13,957 bases of DNA from Ruminococcus sp. UBA7477 (GCA_002479715.1 DLOT01000061.1:7976-21932); one strand, 5' to 3'. Shown: positions 1 to 7,481, counted from the first letter of the stretch. Translations and numbers: made by a program. Notes: generated by a model not told the origin, from the sequence alone.

Positions 1-39
1 GCTGCCGTCATAAGCCATGGTCACTTTAAAATTTCTCAT
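1..39 (-). CDS. truA: tRNA pseudouridine synthase A, N-terminal fragment (runs off window)
   Basis: Only the first 13 codons are present, reading MRNFKVTMAYDGS from an ATG at 37-39. This is the typical TruA opening, in which a short beta strand leads into the A-Y-D-G-x-x-(Y/F)-x-G-(F/W) segment. TruA forms pseudouridine at positions 38-40 of the tRNA anticodon arm. The start lies one base after the ecfT stop (TGA-T-ATG), so translation is probably coupled, and ecfA1-ecfA2-ecfT-truA is a common gene order in Firmicutes. The catalytic aspartate region is outside the window, so the call rests on the N-terminus plus context. Confidence 0.8.
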   Translation of the reverse strand, partial: MRNFKVTMAYDGS

Positions 40-40
40 A

Positions 41-856
41 TCAGAACACTTTCGGACCAAGCTTGTCCGCAAACACTACCCCTGCGATAAACACAGCGGT
101 CAGAGCCAATGAAGCGTAATCTCTGAGCGAAGTTTTCATCTGCTTCATTCTTGTTCTTCCTTCTCCGCCATGATAACAGCGGCATTCCATAGCCAGTGCA
201 AGCTCCATTGCTCTTTTAAACGATGAAACGATCAGCGGAACGAAGATCGGCACCAACGCCCTTGCCTTTTTCACAAGGTTTCCCGACTCCATATCGGCGC
301 CCCGCGCCTTTTGCGCTGCCATGATCTTGTCTGTTTCTTCTATAAGTGTCGGAATAAAGCGAAGTGCGATGGTCATCATCATCGCAAGGTCGTGAACAGG
401 CCTGCGAAGAGGCTTTATAGGAGCGAAAAGCCGTTCTATCGCATCTGTAAGCTGTATCGGCGAGGTCGTATAGGTCAGCAAAGACGAGCCGACGATCAGC
501 CCGACGATTCGTATTATTATGAACACTGCCGAAACAACGCCGTTTTGTGTTATCGTTATGAATCTCCAATGAAACCAAACGTCGCCCGTTTTGATAAAGA
601 AAATATTAAGCACTGCGGTAAAAATCAAAATAGGCATGATCGGCCTGAGACTTTTGAGCATCATCCTGAATGGAATGCCGGACAGGGCAAACGAAAGCAG
701 CACGAACGCCATTCCCACAGCCAGCCCATAGAAGCTTCCCGCCATAAAAAGCATAACTATAAACGCTATTGTCAGTATCAGCTTAACTCTCGGGTCAAGA
801 CGGTGAATTATCGAATGACCGGGGAAAAACTGACCTATTGTTATATCCTTGAGCAA
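41..856 (-). CDS. ecfT: ECF transporter transmembrane component EcfT
   Basis: Integral membrane scaffold of energy-coupling factor (vitamin/micronutrient) transporters. It joins the EcfA1/EcfA2 ATPases to exchangeable substrate-binding S components. The 271-aa length is normal. Hydrophobic segments lie near residues 27-57, 72-88, 108-128 and 249-264, and the long cytoplasmic coupling-helix region contains the first Ala-Arg-Gly motif (184-186) and the second, variant motif CRCY (225-228) followed by HGGEGRTRMK, as in many Firmicutes EcfT proteins. The start is TTG at 854-856. It is preferred because a GGAGG (complement of 866-870) lies 9 nt upstream and the protein begins with the usual LKDITIGQF segment. 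It lies 21 nt after ecfA2 and 1 nt before truA. No S component is encoded nearby, so the module probably serves several dispersed S proteins. Confidence 0.95.
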   Translation of the reverse strand: MLKDITIGQFFPGHSIIHRLDPRVKLILTIAFIVMLFMAGSFYGLAVGMAFVLLSFALSGIPFRMMLKSLRPIMPILIFTAVLNIFFIKTGDVWFHWRFITITQNGVVSAVFIIIRIVGLIVGSSLLTYTTSPIQLTDAIERLFAPIKPLRRPVHDLAMMMTIALRFIPTLIEETDKIMAAQKARGADMESGNLVKKARALVPIFVPLIVSSFKRAMELALAMECRCYHGGEGRTRMKQMKTSLRDYASLALTAVFIAGVVFADKLGPKVF

Positions 857-877
857 ACCAAAATACCTCCGAAGCGG

Positions 878-1738
878 CTAAATTCTATCGTCACGAAGCA
901 TTTTAAGCAAAAGCTTCTTTCCGTAATCAACAGTGTAAACATCGTCTTCAACCGGGATACCCGCTGCCCTGAGCCTGTTGAATACCCTTGTTATCTGCGG
1001 GGTTGAAAGTCCCATTTGTTCAAGCTCTGACGCTCTGTGAAAAACTGCCGCTGTTTCGTCATAGCAAAAAACCTTGGACTTGTTCATCACTAAGATTTTC
1101 GTCGCATTCTTCGCAACGTCCTCCATAGAGTGCGAAACAAGCATCACCGTGTTTTTTTTCTCCTTGTGATACTCCCTGATCTGTCCCAGGATCATATCGC
1201 GTCCTTTGGGGTCAAGACCTGACGCAGGCTCGTCCAGAATTAGAACCTTAGGCTCCATTGCCATAACGCCCGCTATGGCAACACGCCTCTTCTGTCCTCC
1301 CGAAAGCTCAAAAGGACTTTTCTCCAAAAGGCTTTTATCAAGGCCGACCATGCGTATAGTTTCCATAATACGCCTGTCGATCTCTTCCTCATCAAGGCCC
1401 ATGTTCTTCGGTCCGAACGCTATATCCTTATAGACCGTTTCCTCAAAAAGCTGATACTCCGGATACTGAAATACCAAGCCTACCTTGAAGCGAATATCTC
1501 TGAGTCTTTTCTTGTCATCCCAAAGCCGTTCTCCGTCAATGCAGACACTTCCCGAGGTGGGCTTCAAAAGACCATTGAAATGCTGGATAAGAGTTGACTT
1601 ACCCGATCCTGTGTGACCAATAACTCCTACCAGTTCGCCTTCGTCTATTTCAAGGCTCACATTATCAACGGCTACCTTGCGAAAGGGTGTTCCCTCGCCG
1701 TATACATAAGTTAAGTTCTCACATTTGATTACTGCCAT
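878..1738 (-). CDS. ecfA2: ECF transporter ATP-binding protein EcfA2
   Basis: One of the two ATPase subunits of the ECF energizing module; the EcfA1-EcfA2 heterodimer powers EcfT and its S components at the cytoplasmic membrane face. The 286 residues show all ABC landmarks: Walker A GHTGSGKST (41-49), Q-loop Q91 in a FQYPEYQLFEETV context typical of EcfA2, signature LSGGQ (145-149), Walker B with catalytic E170 (LILDEP), and H-loop H203. The C-terminal extension after about residue 230 (FHRASELEQMGLSTPQITRV) is the ECF-specific regulatory tail. The ATG start sits 2 nt after the ecfA1 stop, with AAAGGA overlapping the end of ecfA1, which suggests translational coupling. The choice of A2 over A1 rests on gene order and the Q-loop sequence. 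Confidence 0.95.
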   Translation of the reverse strand: MAVIKCENLTYVYGEGTPFRKVAVDNVSLEIDEGELVGVIGHTGSGKSTLIQHFNGLLKPTSGSVCIDGERLWDDKKRLRDIRFKVGLVFQYPEYQLFEETVYKDIAFGPKNMGLDEEEIDRRIMETIRMVGLDKSLLEKSPFELSGGQKRRVAIAGVMAMEPKVLILDEPASGLDPKGRDMILGQIREYHKEKKNTVMLVSHSMEDVAKNATKILVMNKSKVFCYDETAAVFHRASELEQMGLSTPQITRVFNRLRAAGIPVEDDVYTVDYGKKLLLKMLRDDRI

Positions 1739-1740
1739 AG

Positions 1741-2607
1741 CTATTCCTTTACGTCTGGTTTCAAAAGTCCGAGCAGTGCTTCAAAGCACTCATCCTCGGT
1801 GATAATATCTTCGGGCAGATCATAGCCTTCCTGCCGCAGACCCCATATCAATTCGGTCACCTGCGGAACATCCAGCCCGAGGGATTTCATTTTCTCGACC
1901 TGCGAAAAGATCTTCTTCGGAACATCATCCATAACGATGTTGCCGCTGTCGACAACTACTATTCTTTCGGCCTGTGCCGCTTCGTCCATATAGTGGGTTA
2001 TCAAAACGATCGTTACGCCCATTTCCTCATTGAGCATCTTAACGGTTTTCATTACCTCGGCTCTGCCTTTAGGATCGAGCATTGCGGTCGGCTCGTCAAG
2101 CAAAACGCACTCAGGCTTCATCGCTATTATCCCTGCGATCGCGACTCGCTGCTTCTGACCTCCCGAAAGCTTGTGAGGGGCGTGCTCGCGATATTCATAC
2201 ATATCTACGGTTTTCAGCGCCTCATCGACCCTTCTGCGTATCTCCTCCGGCTCAACCCCCATATTCTCCAAAGCGAAGGCCACGTCTTCCTCAACAATAG
2301 TTGCGACGATCTGGTTATCGGGATTCTGAAAAACCATTCCCACCCGCTGACGTATCGGAAGAAGGTTTTCCTCCTTGGAGGCATCGTAGCCGCAGGAAAA
2401 AACCTCGCCCTCATCAGCGGTATTGATAGCGTTGAAGCACTTTGCAAGGGTCGATTTTCCGCTGCCGTTATGCCCCAGCACGGCCACAAACTCTCCTTTT
2501 TTGATATCAAGACTGATCCCGTGGAGGACCTCCGTTTTAACGGGCGGCTCTTCCATATTGTTAATATACGAAAACTTTAAGTTCTTTGCCGATAAAAATG
2601 TGTTCAT
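1741..2607 (-). CDS. ecfA1: ECF transporter ATP-binding protein EcfA1
   Basis: Partner ATPase of EcfA2 in the ECF vitamin-uptake module. In 288-aa numbering it has Walker A GHNGSGKST (45-53), Q-loop Q94 (MVFQNPDNQIV, the EcfA1 form), signature LSGGQ (147-151), Walker B with E172 (VLLDEP), and H-loop H205. The C-terminal tail (KIFSQVEKMKSLGLDVPQVTEL) is family-typical. An in-frame ATG 12 codons upstream (2643) exists, but I chose 2607: AAGGA lies 7 nt before it and the protein then begins MNTFLSAKNLKFSY, a normal ABC N-terminus. It is preceded by an 83-nt gap holding a GC-rich hairpin and followed immediately by ecfA2. Confidence 0.95.
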   Translation of the reverse strand: MNTFLSAKNLKFSYINNMEEPPVKTEVLHGISLDIKKGEFVAVLGHNGSGKSTLAKCFNAINTADEGEVFSCGYDASKEENLLPIRQRVGMVFQNPDNQIVATIVEEDVAFALENMGVEPEEIRRRVDEALKTVDMYEYREHAPHKLSGGQKQRVAIAGIIAMKPECVLLDEPTAMLDPKGRAEVMKTVKMLNEEMGVTIVLITHYMDEAAQAERIVVVDSGNIVMDDVPKKIFSQVEKMKSLGLDVPQVTELIWGLRQEGYDLPEDIITEDECFEALLGLLKPDVKE

Positions 2608-2666
2608 AGTACGTTCCTTAAAATCATTATGGCGCTGCATCAAGCATTTCTCTCTCCGCAGCGATG

Positions 2667-2684
2667 TGCGCGGAAACCCGCGCA
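2667..2684 (-). other. GC-rich hairpin between small ORF and ecfA1
   Basis: A perfect 7-bp inverted repeat TGCGCGG/CCGCGCA encloses a 4-nt loop, in the 83-nt gap upstream of ecfA1. In the direction of transcription no U-run follows it, so it is not a standard intrinsic terminator. It could be an RNA processing or stabilising stem that separates expression of the ecf genes from upstream genes. The stem is seen in the sequence; the role is inference. Confidence 0.5.
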
Positions 2685-2690
2685 GCTTTG

Positions 2691-2852
2691 TCAGTCCTTC
2701 TTGAACTTGTCAATGATGTCCTCAGCCTTATCCTTGACCTTTTCGAGGTTTTCCTTAGTGGCAAGCTCCTTGGCCTTATCGACTACCTCATCGGGGATCT
2801 TATCCTCGATCTTATCGACCTTATCCTTGATATCACCCAAATCAAAGCCCAT
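2691..2852 (-). CDS. Small highly charged helical protein (53 aa), function unknown
   Basis: A short ORF with a very good ribosome binding site: AAAGGAGG overlaps the stop of the upstream radical SAM gene and lies 8 nt before ATG at 2850-2852. The protein begins MGFDLGDIKDKVDKIEDK and ends in IIDKFKKD. By my count 30 of 53 residues are charged (13 Lys, 11 Asp, 6 Glu), with no Cys, Ser, Tyr, Trp, His, Arg or Gln. Repeated (I/V)xDK units spaced 3-7 residues suggest amphipathic helices, interrupted by P20. There is no signal peptide or membrane segment. It superficially resembles short Lys/Asp-rich proteins such as CsbD-like or MT0933-type putative antitoxins, but I cannot assign it to either. 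Its position 14 nt after the radical SAM stop indicates co-transcription and probable coupling. Confidence 0.75.
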   Translation of the reverse strand: MGFDLGDIKDKVDKIEDKIPDEVVDKAKELATKENLEKVKDKAEDIIDKFKKD

Positions 2853-2866
2853 CTTTCTACCCTCCT

Positions 2867-3487
2867 TTAAGTATAGCTTTCATTATCCGTTACATACGCG
2901 CGAACGCGCAGCGGAATATCTAAGCTGTCAGCAAGTCTGCGGCATTTTGCGATCTCCTCATCCATACCGCCCATATCGACGACTGTGAAGCCGACCTCCA
3001 GTCCCAAGGCCTTTGCGGATCTTGCAAATGAGATCATCGCATCAAACGCCTTTTCGCCAAAACTCGGCCGCGTTATATCACAGTATTTTGCCGCCGTCGA
3101 AGCATTCAGGCTGACAGAAACGCTGTCGACCACACCGACCATCTTTGCAACATCGAACCTAGGATCAATAAGTGAGATCAGTCCGTTTGTGTTGACTCTT
3201 ATTTTCATTGCGTAATTTTCCTTGATGTATCTTGCCGTTTCGATAAGTGTTTCAGCTCTCTCCATCGGTTCGCCGTATCCGCAGAAAACAACGCTGTTCA
3301 TATTCTCCTTATCAAGACCGTCGAACGCCGCCTTGATCTCGTCTATATCCGGCTCATGCTCAAGCCACAGGCTTTCGTTTCCCGCAATACTGTCGCCCCC
3401 CTGCCTTATGCAGAACCTGCAATCACAGGGACAGCGGTTAGTTATGTTAGCGTATATCTTGCCCTCAAATTTATAGAATATTGTCAT
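2867..3487 (-). CDS. TatD-associated radical SAM protein
   Basis: A 206-aa radical S-adenosylmethionine protein. C19-x3-C23-x2-C26 (in NRCPCDCRFCIR) is the [4Fe-4S]-binding motif, GYGEP (70-74) is the SAM-contact GEP motif, and RVNTNGL (97-103) is a later barrel strand. The N-terminus YKFEGKIYANITNRC matches the short radical SAM group named for its linkage or fusion to TatD nucleases in Clostridia. There is no SPASM or other auxiliary cluster domain, and the length fits a minimal partial TIM barrel. The substrate is unknown. No tatD gene is present here; upstream (39 nt) is a SAM methyltransferase and downstream (14 nt) the 53-aa charged ORF. The ATG start has GAGGG about 7 nt upstream. The family call is recognition from memory of the N-terminal block; the radical SAM assignment is certain. 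Confidence 0.88.
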   Translation of the reverse strand: MTIFYKFEGKIYANITNRCPCDCRFCIRQGGDSIAGNESLWLEHEPDIDEIKAAFDGLDKENMNSVVFCGYGEPMERAETLIETARYIKENYAMKIRVNTNGLISLIDPRFDVAKMVGVVDSVSVSLNASTAAKYCDITRPSFGEKAFDAMISFARSAKALGLEVGFTVVDMGGMDEEIAKCRRLADSLDIPLRVRAYVTDNESYT

Positions 3488-3526
3488 ATTGTTACCCTCT
3501 TATATGCCCAGAAAATCGACATCTTA

Positions 3527-4393
3527 TCAAAGATTTTTCCAGATCGCCGTTGATCCGCAAGGTAAGGTAAGTCCGGTGCTTTCAACGGGCAGACCTATCT
3601 CGTCGGCTTCAACGCTCCCACCGAACCGATCTTTCAAAACATCGGCGAGAATATATGCCATGACAGACGGTGAAAGTCCGGTCGTGTAGCTGTTGAGCAA
3701 AAAGAACAGCGGCTGCTCACTCAGCACATCGGCACAAAGCCTGACCAGCTTATAAATACAGTCCTCCAGCTTCCAGACCTCTCCGCCCGGGCCTCTGCCA
3801 TAGCTAGGGGGGTCCATAACAACAGCATCGTAAAAGCTTTTTCGCCTTATCTCCCGTAAAACAAACTTTTCGCAGTCATCAACGATCCATCTTATAGGCT
3901 TTTCCGAAAGCCCCGACGCGGCGGCGTTTTCCCTTGCCCATTGGACCATCCCCTTAGACGCGTCAACATGGGTCACACTCGCCCCAGCCTTGGCGCAGGC
4001 AAGCGTCGCACCGCCGGTATAGGCAAACATATTCAAAACTCTTATAGGTCTGCCGGAATCAGAAATAAGCTTTGCTGTCAGATCCCAGTTGACAGCCTGC
4101 TCGGGAAAAAGCCCTGTATGCTTGAAGCCTGTAGGGCGTATTATGAATGTAAGTCCGTTGTAGGAGATCTTCCAGCTCTCAGGGAGCTTGTGAAAATACT
4201 CCCACTCGCCGCCGCCCTTTGCCGAACGGTGATAGACCGCATCGGCCTTTGACCAGAGCGGAGTTCTCTTCTCCGACTTCCAGATTATCTGCGGGTCAGG
4301 GCGAACCAGCACCCTTCCTCCCCAGCTCTCAAGCTTATCGCCGTCGGAAGCATCAAATATTCTATAGTCCTGCCAACCGTTAGCTGTTCTCAT
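3527..4393 (-). CDS. Class I SAM-dependent methyltransferase (RlmI/RlmK C-terminal-like)
   Basis: A 288-aa Rossmann-fold methyltransferase. Motif I is VLNMFAYTGGAT (119-130), the acidic ribose-binding residue is D144 (VDASKG), motif IV is DPPSYGRG (194-201), and the C-terminus is LTLPCGSTAIW. This layout is that of the PF10672-type domain found at the C-terminus of 23S rRNA m5C methyltransferases RlmI and RlmK, but there is no N-terminal PUA domain. The strand that in RlmI-like enzymes carries the catalytic Ser-Cys-Ser here reads LLNSYTTG (232-239) with no cysteine, so m5C chemistry is doubtful. The substrate is unknown, with nucleic acid most likely. It lies 19 nt after glmM; the ribosome binding site is weak, so the ATG start is reasonable but not decisive. 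Confidence 0.85.
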   Translation of the reverse strand: MRTANGWQDYRIFDASDGDKLESWGGRVLVRPDPQIIWKSEKRTPLWSKADAVYHRSAKGGGEWEYFHKLPESWKISYNGLTFIIRPTGFKHTGLFPEQAVNWDLTAKLISDSGRPIRVLNMFAYTGGATLACAKAGASVTHVDASKGMVQWARENAAASGLSEKPIRWIVDDCEKFVLREIRRKSFYDAVVMDPPSYGRGPGGEVWKLEDCIYKLVRLCADVLSEQPLFFLLNSYTTGLSPSVMAYILADVLKDRFGGSVEADEIGLPVESTGLTLPCGSTAIWKNL

Positions 4394-4412
4394 TTCAAAT
4401 CAGATCCCCGGA

Positions 4413-5765
4413 TTATTTTGCGGCAAATTCCGCGATTTTTCCGGAAATGATCTCCGCATACTCGGTTATAACGCCGAAGTTTTTGCCCTCGATCATTACA
4501 CGGACAAGCGGCTCTGTTCCCGATTCGCGTATAAGTATCCTGCCATCGTCGCCGAGCTTGCGCTTATAGTTTTCGATAGTTTTGCTTATCTCCTCATCGG
4601 CCTCCCATTTTCCTTTCTTGTCTGCCGATATTTCAACATTTTTCAGCACCTGCGGATAAGATGACATCAGCCCCGCAAGGTCGGAAGCCTTGGCGTGAGT
4701 CTTGGAAAGGATCTCAAGCAGCTTGGCTGCTGTCAGCTCGCCGTCGCCCGTTGTAGCCTCATCAAGAAAGATAATGTGGCCCGACTGCTCTCCGCCGAGG
4801 TTGTAACCGCCTTTCTGCATTTCCTCCAAAACATATCTGTCGCCGACCTGTGTTGTCGCAACGATAACGCCGGCCTCCTTCGCGAACTTGAAAAATCCCA
4901 GGTTCGTCATGACCGTAACAACGCAGGCGTTGTGCTTCAGTGTTCCCGTTGCTTTCATATATTTTGAGAATATCGCAAGCAGCTTATCTCCGTCTATCAC
5001 GTTTCCAAGCTCATCAACAGCCAGACATCTGTCTGCGTCACCATCGAAGGCTATACCTATGTTGCATCTGTTGTCTACGACCGCCTTACAAAGCGCTCTC
5101 AGGTCTGTTGATCCGCACTCGCGGTTAATGTTTATCCCGTCGGGTGTGTTATTGATGAACACACAGTTCGCGCCGAGTCCCTTGAAAAGCTTCTCAGCGC
5201 AGGAGGAGGCAGATCCGTTGGCGCAGTCGATCGCCACTTTAAGTCCCCTGTAGTCGCCGTCGATAGTTTTCATTATGTAGCGGACATAATCCCACTCGGC
5301 ATTCTTTTCATAAGTGACTCTTCCGATAAGCGAACCGCTTGACAGACAGATGTTTTCGGGATTATCAAGAACCAGATCCTCGATCTCTTTCTCGATCGCG
5401 TCGGGAAGCTTGAAGCCCTCTCCCGAGAAAAGCTTGATGCCGTTGAACTGCATCGGGTTATGTGACGCAGAGATCATAACGCCGGCGTCGGCCTCGTATT
5501 TCTTAACAAGCATTGCTACAGCAGGCGTCGGAACAACGCCGAGGATATGAGCGTCCGCCCCGACCGAGCATATACCCGCAACCAAAGCCGCCTCCAGAAC
5601 ATCTCCCGAGATCCTGGTGTCCTTTCCGATAAGGATCTTCGGCTTGCGGTTGGTGGTCTTTGTCAAAACCAAGGCTGCCGCCCTGCCTATGTTCATGGCG
5701 GTTTCGCAGGTAAGCTCCGTTATAGCTACACCGCGTGCGCCGTCCGTCCCAAAAAGTCTGCCCAT
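4413..5765 (-). CDS. glmM: Phosphoglucosamine mutase
   Basis: Converts glucosamine-6-phosphate to glucosamine-1-phosphate, the step before GlmU in UDP-GlcNAc synthesis, and so feeds peptidoglycan (MurA, in this same window, uses UDP-GlcNAc). The 450 residues are full length. The N-terminus GRLFGTDGARG is diagnostic, the phosphoserine S101 lies in ISASHNP (98-104), the Mg loop is DGDADR (241-246), the sugar-specificity loop is GEQSGH (325-330), and the phosphate-binding loop is RESGTEPLVR (413-422). The ATG start is preceded by AAGGAG about 10 nt upstream. It lies 35 nt downstream of ruvB in the same direction with no clear terminator between, so it is probably co-transcribed with ruvCAB. Confidence 0.97.
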   Translation of the reverse strand: MGRLFGTDGARGVAITELTCETAMNIGRAAALVLTKTTNRKPKILIGKDTRISGDVLEAALVAGICSVGADAHILGVVPTPAVAMLVKKYEADAGVMISASHNPMQFNGIKLFSGEGFKLPDAIEKEIEDLVLDNPENICLSSGSLIGRVTYEKNAEWDYVRYIMKTIDGDYRGLKVAIDCANGSASSCAEKLFKGLGANCVFINNTPDGININRECGSTDLRALCKAVVDNRCNIGIAFDGDADRCLAVDELGNVIDGDKLLAIFSKYMKATGTLKHNACVVTVMTNLGFFKFAKEAGVIVATTQVGDRYVLEEMQKGGYNLGGEQSGHIIFLDEATTGDGELTAAKLLEILSKTHAKASDLAGLMSSYPQVLKNVEISADKKGKWEADEEISKTIENYKRKLGDDGRILIRESGTEPLVRVMIEGKNFGVITEYAEIISGKIAEFAAK

Positions 5766-5800
5766 AAGTTATCTTCTCCTTTTGATATGATATATATTAT

Positions 5801-6865
5801 TCATTTTCCCAAATGGAACATGGTAGTCTGACCGTTCCGTGTCATTCCGAGGTGAGCATAAGCCAGATCGGTAGCGCATCTTCCGCCCTTGGTCCTTGAA
5901 AGAAATCCGAGCTGCATCAAAAACGGTTCGCAGCTTTCCTCGATCGTCCGTGCATCCTCACCTATCGCCGCCGCCAGTGTTTCCAGTCCTACAGGACCTC
6001 CTCCGTAGCTGACGATTATCATTTTCAACAAACGTCTGTCAAGCTCATCCAGCCCTAGGCTGTCAACACCCATCCGGACAAGCGCCGTATCAATAAGCTC
6101 CTTGTTCAGCGTCGGCGTATCGCTTCCCGTTATGACCTGAGCATAGTCCCTTGAACGGCGCAGCAACCTGTTTGCGACTCTCGGAGTACCCCTTGAGCGG
6201 GAAGCCAGCTCCATTGCACCCTGATTGTCGCAGGGGCTTTTCAGTATCATAGACGAACGCTGTATTATCTCGCACAGCTCATCGTTTGAATAAGGCTCAA
6301 GCCTTGCGATAATGCCGAATCTATCGCGCAAAGGCGCTGTCAGCTGACCGGCTATTGTCGTCGCGCCGATGAGCGTAAATCTGTTCAGATCAAGCCTGAT
6401 GCTTCTTGCCGAGGGACCCTTGCCGACGATTATGTCAAGAACATAGTCCTCCATCGCCGGGTAGAGTATTTCTTCAATCGCTCTTGATAGGCGGTGGATC
6501 TCGTCTATAAAAAGCACATCGCCCTCCTGCAGATTTGTCAGCAGAGCGGCAAGATCACCCGGCTTCTGGATCGCCGAGCCGTTGGTCTTTCGGCAGTTGG
6601 CGCCCATTTCATGCGCGATAATCTCCGACAAAGTAGTTTTGCCGAGACCGGGCGGACCGTACAGCAGAACATGGTCAAGGACCTCGCCCCTTTGCTTTGC
6701 AGCCTCGATATATATCTTCATGTTTTCCTTAGCCTTGCTCTGACCGATGTATTCATCAAGAGTCTTAGGGCGTATACTGCGCTCCAGCTCCTCCTCAATA
6801 TCCTTTTTGATAGGCTCGGGAGATACTATTCTGTTTTCAAAGTCGAACTCTGATTCCTCAATCAC
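5801..6865 (-). CDS. ruvB: Holliday junction branch migration helicase RuvB
   Basis: Hexameric AAA+ motor that drives branch migration with RuvA. The 354 residues contain the N-terminal RPKTLDEYIGQ block (32-42), Walker A GPPGLGKTT (70-78), Walker B LFIDEIHR (118-125), sensor 1 LIGATT (165-170), the arginine-finger region APLRDRFG (177-184), sensor 2 around GTPRVANRLLRR (226-237), and the C-terminal winged helix with GGGPVGLETLAAAIGED. The start is GTG at 6863-6865, preceded by AAAGGAG with a 9-nt spacer, and it lies 19 nt after the ruvA stop. It is the third gene of the ruvCAB cluster. The N-terminal about 30 acidic residues are slightly longer than in E. coli RuvB, as is common in clostridia. 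Confidence 0.98.
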   Translation of the reverse strand: MIEESEFDFENRIVSPEPIKKDIEEELERSIRPKTLDEYIGQSKAKENMKIYIEAAKQRGEVLDHVLLYGPPGLGKTTLSEIIAHEMGANCRKTNGSAIQKPGDLAALLTNLQEGDVLFIDEIHRLSRAIEEILYPAMEDYVLDIIVGKGPSARSIRLDLNRFTLIGATTIAGQLTAPLRDRFGIIARLEPYSNDELCEIIQRSSMILKSPCDNQGAMELASRSRGTPRVANRLLRRSRDYAQVITGSDTPTLNKELIDTALVRMGVDSLGLDELDRRLLKMIIVSYGGGPVGLETLAAAIGEDARTIEESCEPFLMQLGFLSRTKGGRCATDLAYAHLGMTRNGQTTMFHLGK

Positions 6866-6884
6866 TTACCGATTCTCCTTTCAT

Positions 6885-7481
6885 CTATCTCAAAGCCAGC
6901 GCCTTCAGCGCGCCCTTTATGTATTCCTCAACTGTCAGCCCACTGCCGAGCTTTGCGACCTCGGTTGCCGCCTCCGACTGAGAATATCCCAGTGCAACAA
7001 GAGCCGCAGCAGCCTCCGCCGACGGACTGCCCTCGCTGCGGACTTCGGTATAATCCTGAGCCGCCGCATAGATCTGAGAGCCTTTTGCGACCTTGGACTG
7101 AAGCTCCATAACGATCCTCTGCGCCGTTTTTGCTCCCACGCCTTTCAGAGAAGTGAACGCCTTTGTATCGCCGCTGGCGATAGCCACCGCGAGCTTCTGA
7201 GAACTGAGCCCGGAAAGGATCGTCAGTGCCGCTTTTGCGCCAACACCTGAAACGGTCAGCAAAAGCTTGAACCATTCAAGCTCCTCCTTTGAGGCAAATC
7301 CGAACAGCTCGACAGAATCTTCCCTGACGGATAGATATGTGTAAAGCGTTACCTCCTCGCGCGAAGAGATCTTCATAAGCGTTTCATTTGAAGTGCGGCA
7401 GGCATATCCGAGTCCTCCGCAGTCGACGACCGCAAGCTCGGCCTCGGTATGAATAAGCTTTCCGGTTATGCAGTAAATCAT
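6885..7481 (-). CDS. ruvA: Holliday junction DNA helicase subunit RuvA
   Basis: Tetrameric Holliday junction-binding protein that loads RuvB. At 198 aa it is full length. Domain I is an OB fold (residues 1-62, with the family motif REDSVELFGF at 53-62). Domain II has two helix-hairpin-helix motifs, VSGVGAKAA (77-85) and LKGVGAKTA (112-120). A flexible acidic/Ala linker (about 131-152) precedes domain III (about 153-198), which contacts RuvB. The ATG start at 7479-7481 lies 7 nt after the ruvC stop, with AAGGA overlapping the end of ruvC, so translation is likely coupled. Confidence 0.97.
   Translation of the reverse strand: MIYCITGKLIHTEAELAVVDCGGLGYACRTSNETLMKISSREEVTLYTYLSVREDSVELFGFASKEELEWFKLLLTVSGVGAKAALTILSGLSSQKLAVAIASGDTKAFTSLKGVGAKTAQRIVMELQSKVAKGSQIYAAAQDYTEVRSEGSPSAEAAAALVALGYSQSEAATEVAKLGSGLTVEEYIKGALKALALR

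Noticed and set aside
311..1006. 231-codon plus-strand ORF across ecfT and ecfA2
   Set aside because: It spans two recognised genes on the opposite strand; the composition is shadow-like and there is no ribosome binding site.
2629..2988. Plus-strand Ser/Leu-rich ORFs over the small charged gene and radical SAM end
   Set aside because: They are antisense readings of the repetitive GATAAG-rich codons of the 53-aa gene, with no ribosome binding site and low-complexity translation.
2691..3487. Radical SAM peptide-modification (RiPP) cluster made of the radical SAM gene and small ORF
   Set aside because: The radical SAM protein lacks a SPASM/auxiliary domain, and the small protein has no Cys, Ser, Tyr or Trp and no core-like tail; kept only as a low-probability idea.
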